From the NCBI RefSeq assembly GCF_902167145.1, contig NC_050096.1:161137825-161201824 (forward strand): a stretch of 64,000 nucleotides of DNA, read 5' to 3'. The notes beneath the pieces were generated by a model. The model worked only from the letters and a program-made list of their open reading frames with translations, made no database searches and was not told the origin of the DNA. A program made the translations under genes and the position numbers. Numbering within the stretch: position 1 is the first letter of the stretch; every line of letters begins with the position of its first letter. This DNA comes from Zea mays. Lineage: Eukaryota > Streptophyta > Magnoliopsida > Poales > Poaceae. Positions 62,783 to 64,000 of this stretch are shown here, in pieces.

Positions 62783-64000
62783 ATATACGTGGGGAAATAA
62801 GTGCTCTATCCTTTTCAAATATAGTTATCGATCACGTTTCTAAACAAGTCAACCATTTTTTTTACTTTTTTTACTTTGACCAAAAAATATAAAAATATTA
62901 ATATTTACTGTATACAATTAGCATAATTAGAAAGATCATTGAAACTTTTATAAATAAATTTATTTAAAGATACAGATATTTTATATATCTAGTTAAAATT
63001 TAAGAAAGTTTAACCAACATGGATAATAGATATTTTGGGGCATATATATATCAGAGAGCGCTACCATTGGTATGGCATCAACACTATGAGCACTGTGACT
63101 GCACATGTGACCTGCTAAACCACCAGGAAAACAAAATTATGCACGTGGACAGTTGACTGAAAGAAACTGAACCAGCTCAAGTTGCATGCACGCATGCCAA
63201 GTGATGGCTAGGTGTCCATTCAGAGACGACACACATGAACAAACGCAACAACCGCATTACCGTCGTTGATGCACCATCGATCTCCATCGACCGCATCTCA
63301 CGTCAGGCGCAGCACGTGATGCACTGATGGGCATTATTTTATTATATTGCCAACACACACCAGATTGGTCGGTAGTACTTTCTCTGTTGTTTTATATTTA
63401 TCACATTTTATTTTAAAAATTAACTAACCGATGTAATAGCTAATAGCACGATTAATTGTACTTGTGCAAAAAAAGGGAGGGGGTTCTTCGACTTTTCCTA
63501 GCAAAACAGTGCTGTTCAGACGTCTCGTCGTCTCCAATAATTGCGAGGTCTATTTTCCCTTCCGAGATGCAAAAGATCCGAGCTGTCAATTCCCAAGTCC
63601 AATTTCAAGTTCAAATATGTATGAATTTTAAGCTTAAAATTTTGTGTATAATTGGAGTAGCGTGAAAAAAATATATAATTTTCAAAAAAAATTGTAAAAC
63701 TTTATTAATTTATGTAAAACTTATATGCACTAAAGACTCGCGTGGACCGTATACATTCTCCTAAATTTAGTCCCCTTGATTTAAACACCCCAAAATTAGC
63801 CACAAATCTCACACCTACCATGTTAGCCACAAATGAACTAGTCGTCGAAAATTATACTTTCTCGATCTCACATAAGCAGTGCAATACGATATTCAATACG
63901 TTGGAAAGCCTTCACTGTGGAGGGTGGATAAAACGGACATAATGTTTGGAGATCAGAGGTAGTAAAGCAGTTGGTAGTACGAGTACGCACGAAAGGCTCT
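62783..64000. other. AT-rich intergenic DNA at the right edge
   Basis: No gene recognised. 62810-63010 (CAAATATAG..ACTTTGACCAAAAAATA) and 63375-63430 (GTACTTTCTCTGTTGTTTTA) look like decayed Stowaway-type repeats, but the ends are not clear. Short frames up to about 70 codons show no domain. Confidence 0.45.

Noticed and set aside
63742..63942. 66-codon frame at the right edge as a gene
   Set aside because: Short, AT-rich, no domain, no neighbouring exon evidence in the window.

Overview
This window looks like plant nuclear DNA, most likely from a panicoid grass such as maize or a close relative. The evidence is one intron-containing class II formin gene, a Ty3/gypsy element whose LTR ends and primer site look maize-type, and Copia, LINE, SINE, hAT, Mutator-like and Tourist-like insertions that are flanked by clear target-site duplications (TSDs). 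The species call is inference. I see no prokaryotic features, rRNA, tRNA or CRISPR.

The only host gene I can support is the formin, on the minus strand. Its start codon is at 47294. Twelve exons can be chained with GT..AG junctions, and the reading phase is kept exactly: 6324 coding bases, 2108 codons. Exons 1-8 lie at 47294-38302. Exons 9-12 lie at 17458-16868, beyond a 20.8 kb intron. The end of the FH2 domain is not in the window; it is either left of base 1 or lost. The protein has an N-terminal PTEN/C2-like region, an acidic linker, a very large proline-rich FH1 region with an exact 108-bp coding repeat, and the start of FH2.

Layout. 1-16498: retroelements downstream of exon 12, presumably inside intron 12. 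They are Copia A (3' end), Copia B (degenerate, same family as A, with an inverted duplication), Copia C (5'-truncated), the nearly intact minus-strand Copia G inserted into C, and Copia D, a deleted relative fused to C that carries a Mutator-like MITE. 16602-17458: exons 12-9 and a 147-bp tandem duplication of the exon 12 splice donor. 17625-29975: a LINE (endonuclease and RT C-terminus) holding a tRNA-derived SINE, Copia E (with an Sm-like domain in its gag region) and Copia F. 29976-38267: Copia J, holding Copia I, a Tourist-like MITE, and a hAT MITE that itself contains another Tourist-like MITE. 38302-47294: exons 8-1. 47295-49436: the formin 5' flank, with a hAT-like MITE, a microsatellite and a Tourist-like MITE. 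49437-60955: Gypsy element H with both LTRs, TSD TTCAT and a hAT MITE in gag. 60961-64000: AT-rich intergenic DNA with another Tourist-like MITE.

The protein-coding parts of the transposons supply gag, protease, integrase, reverse transcriptase and RNase H, or in the LINE an endonuclease and RT. Most are broken. Best preserved are the pol of G, the RT-RNase H of I and of A, and H, which reads in one frame with six stop codons. Nearly all elements inside the formin introns lie antisense to the gene.
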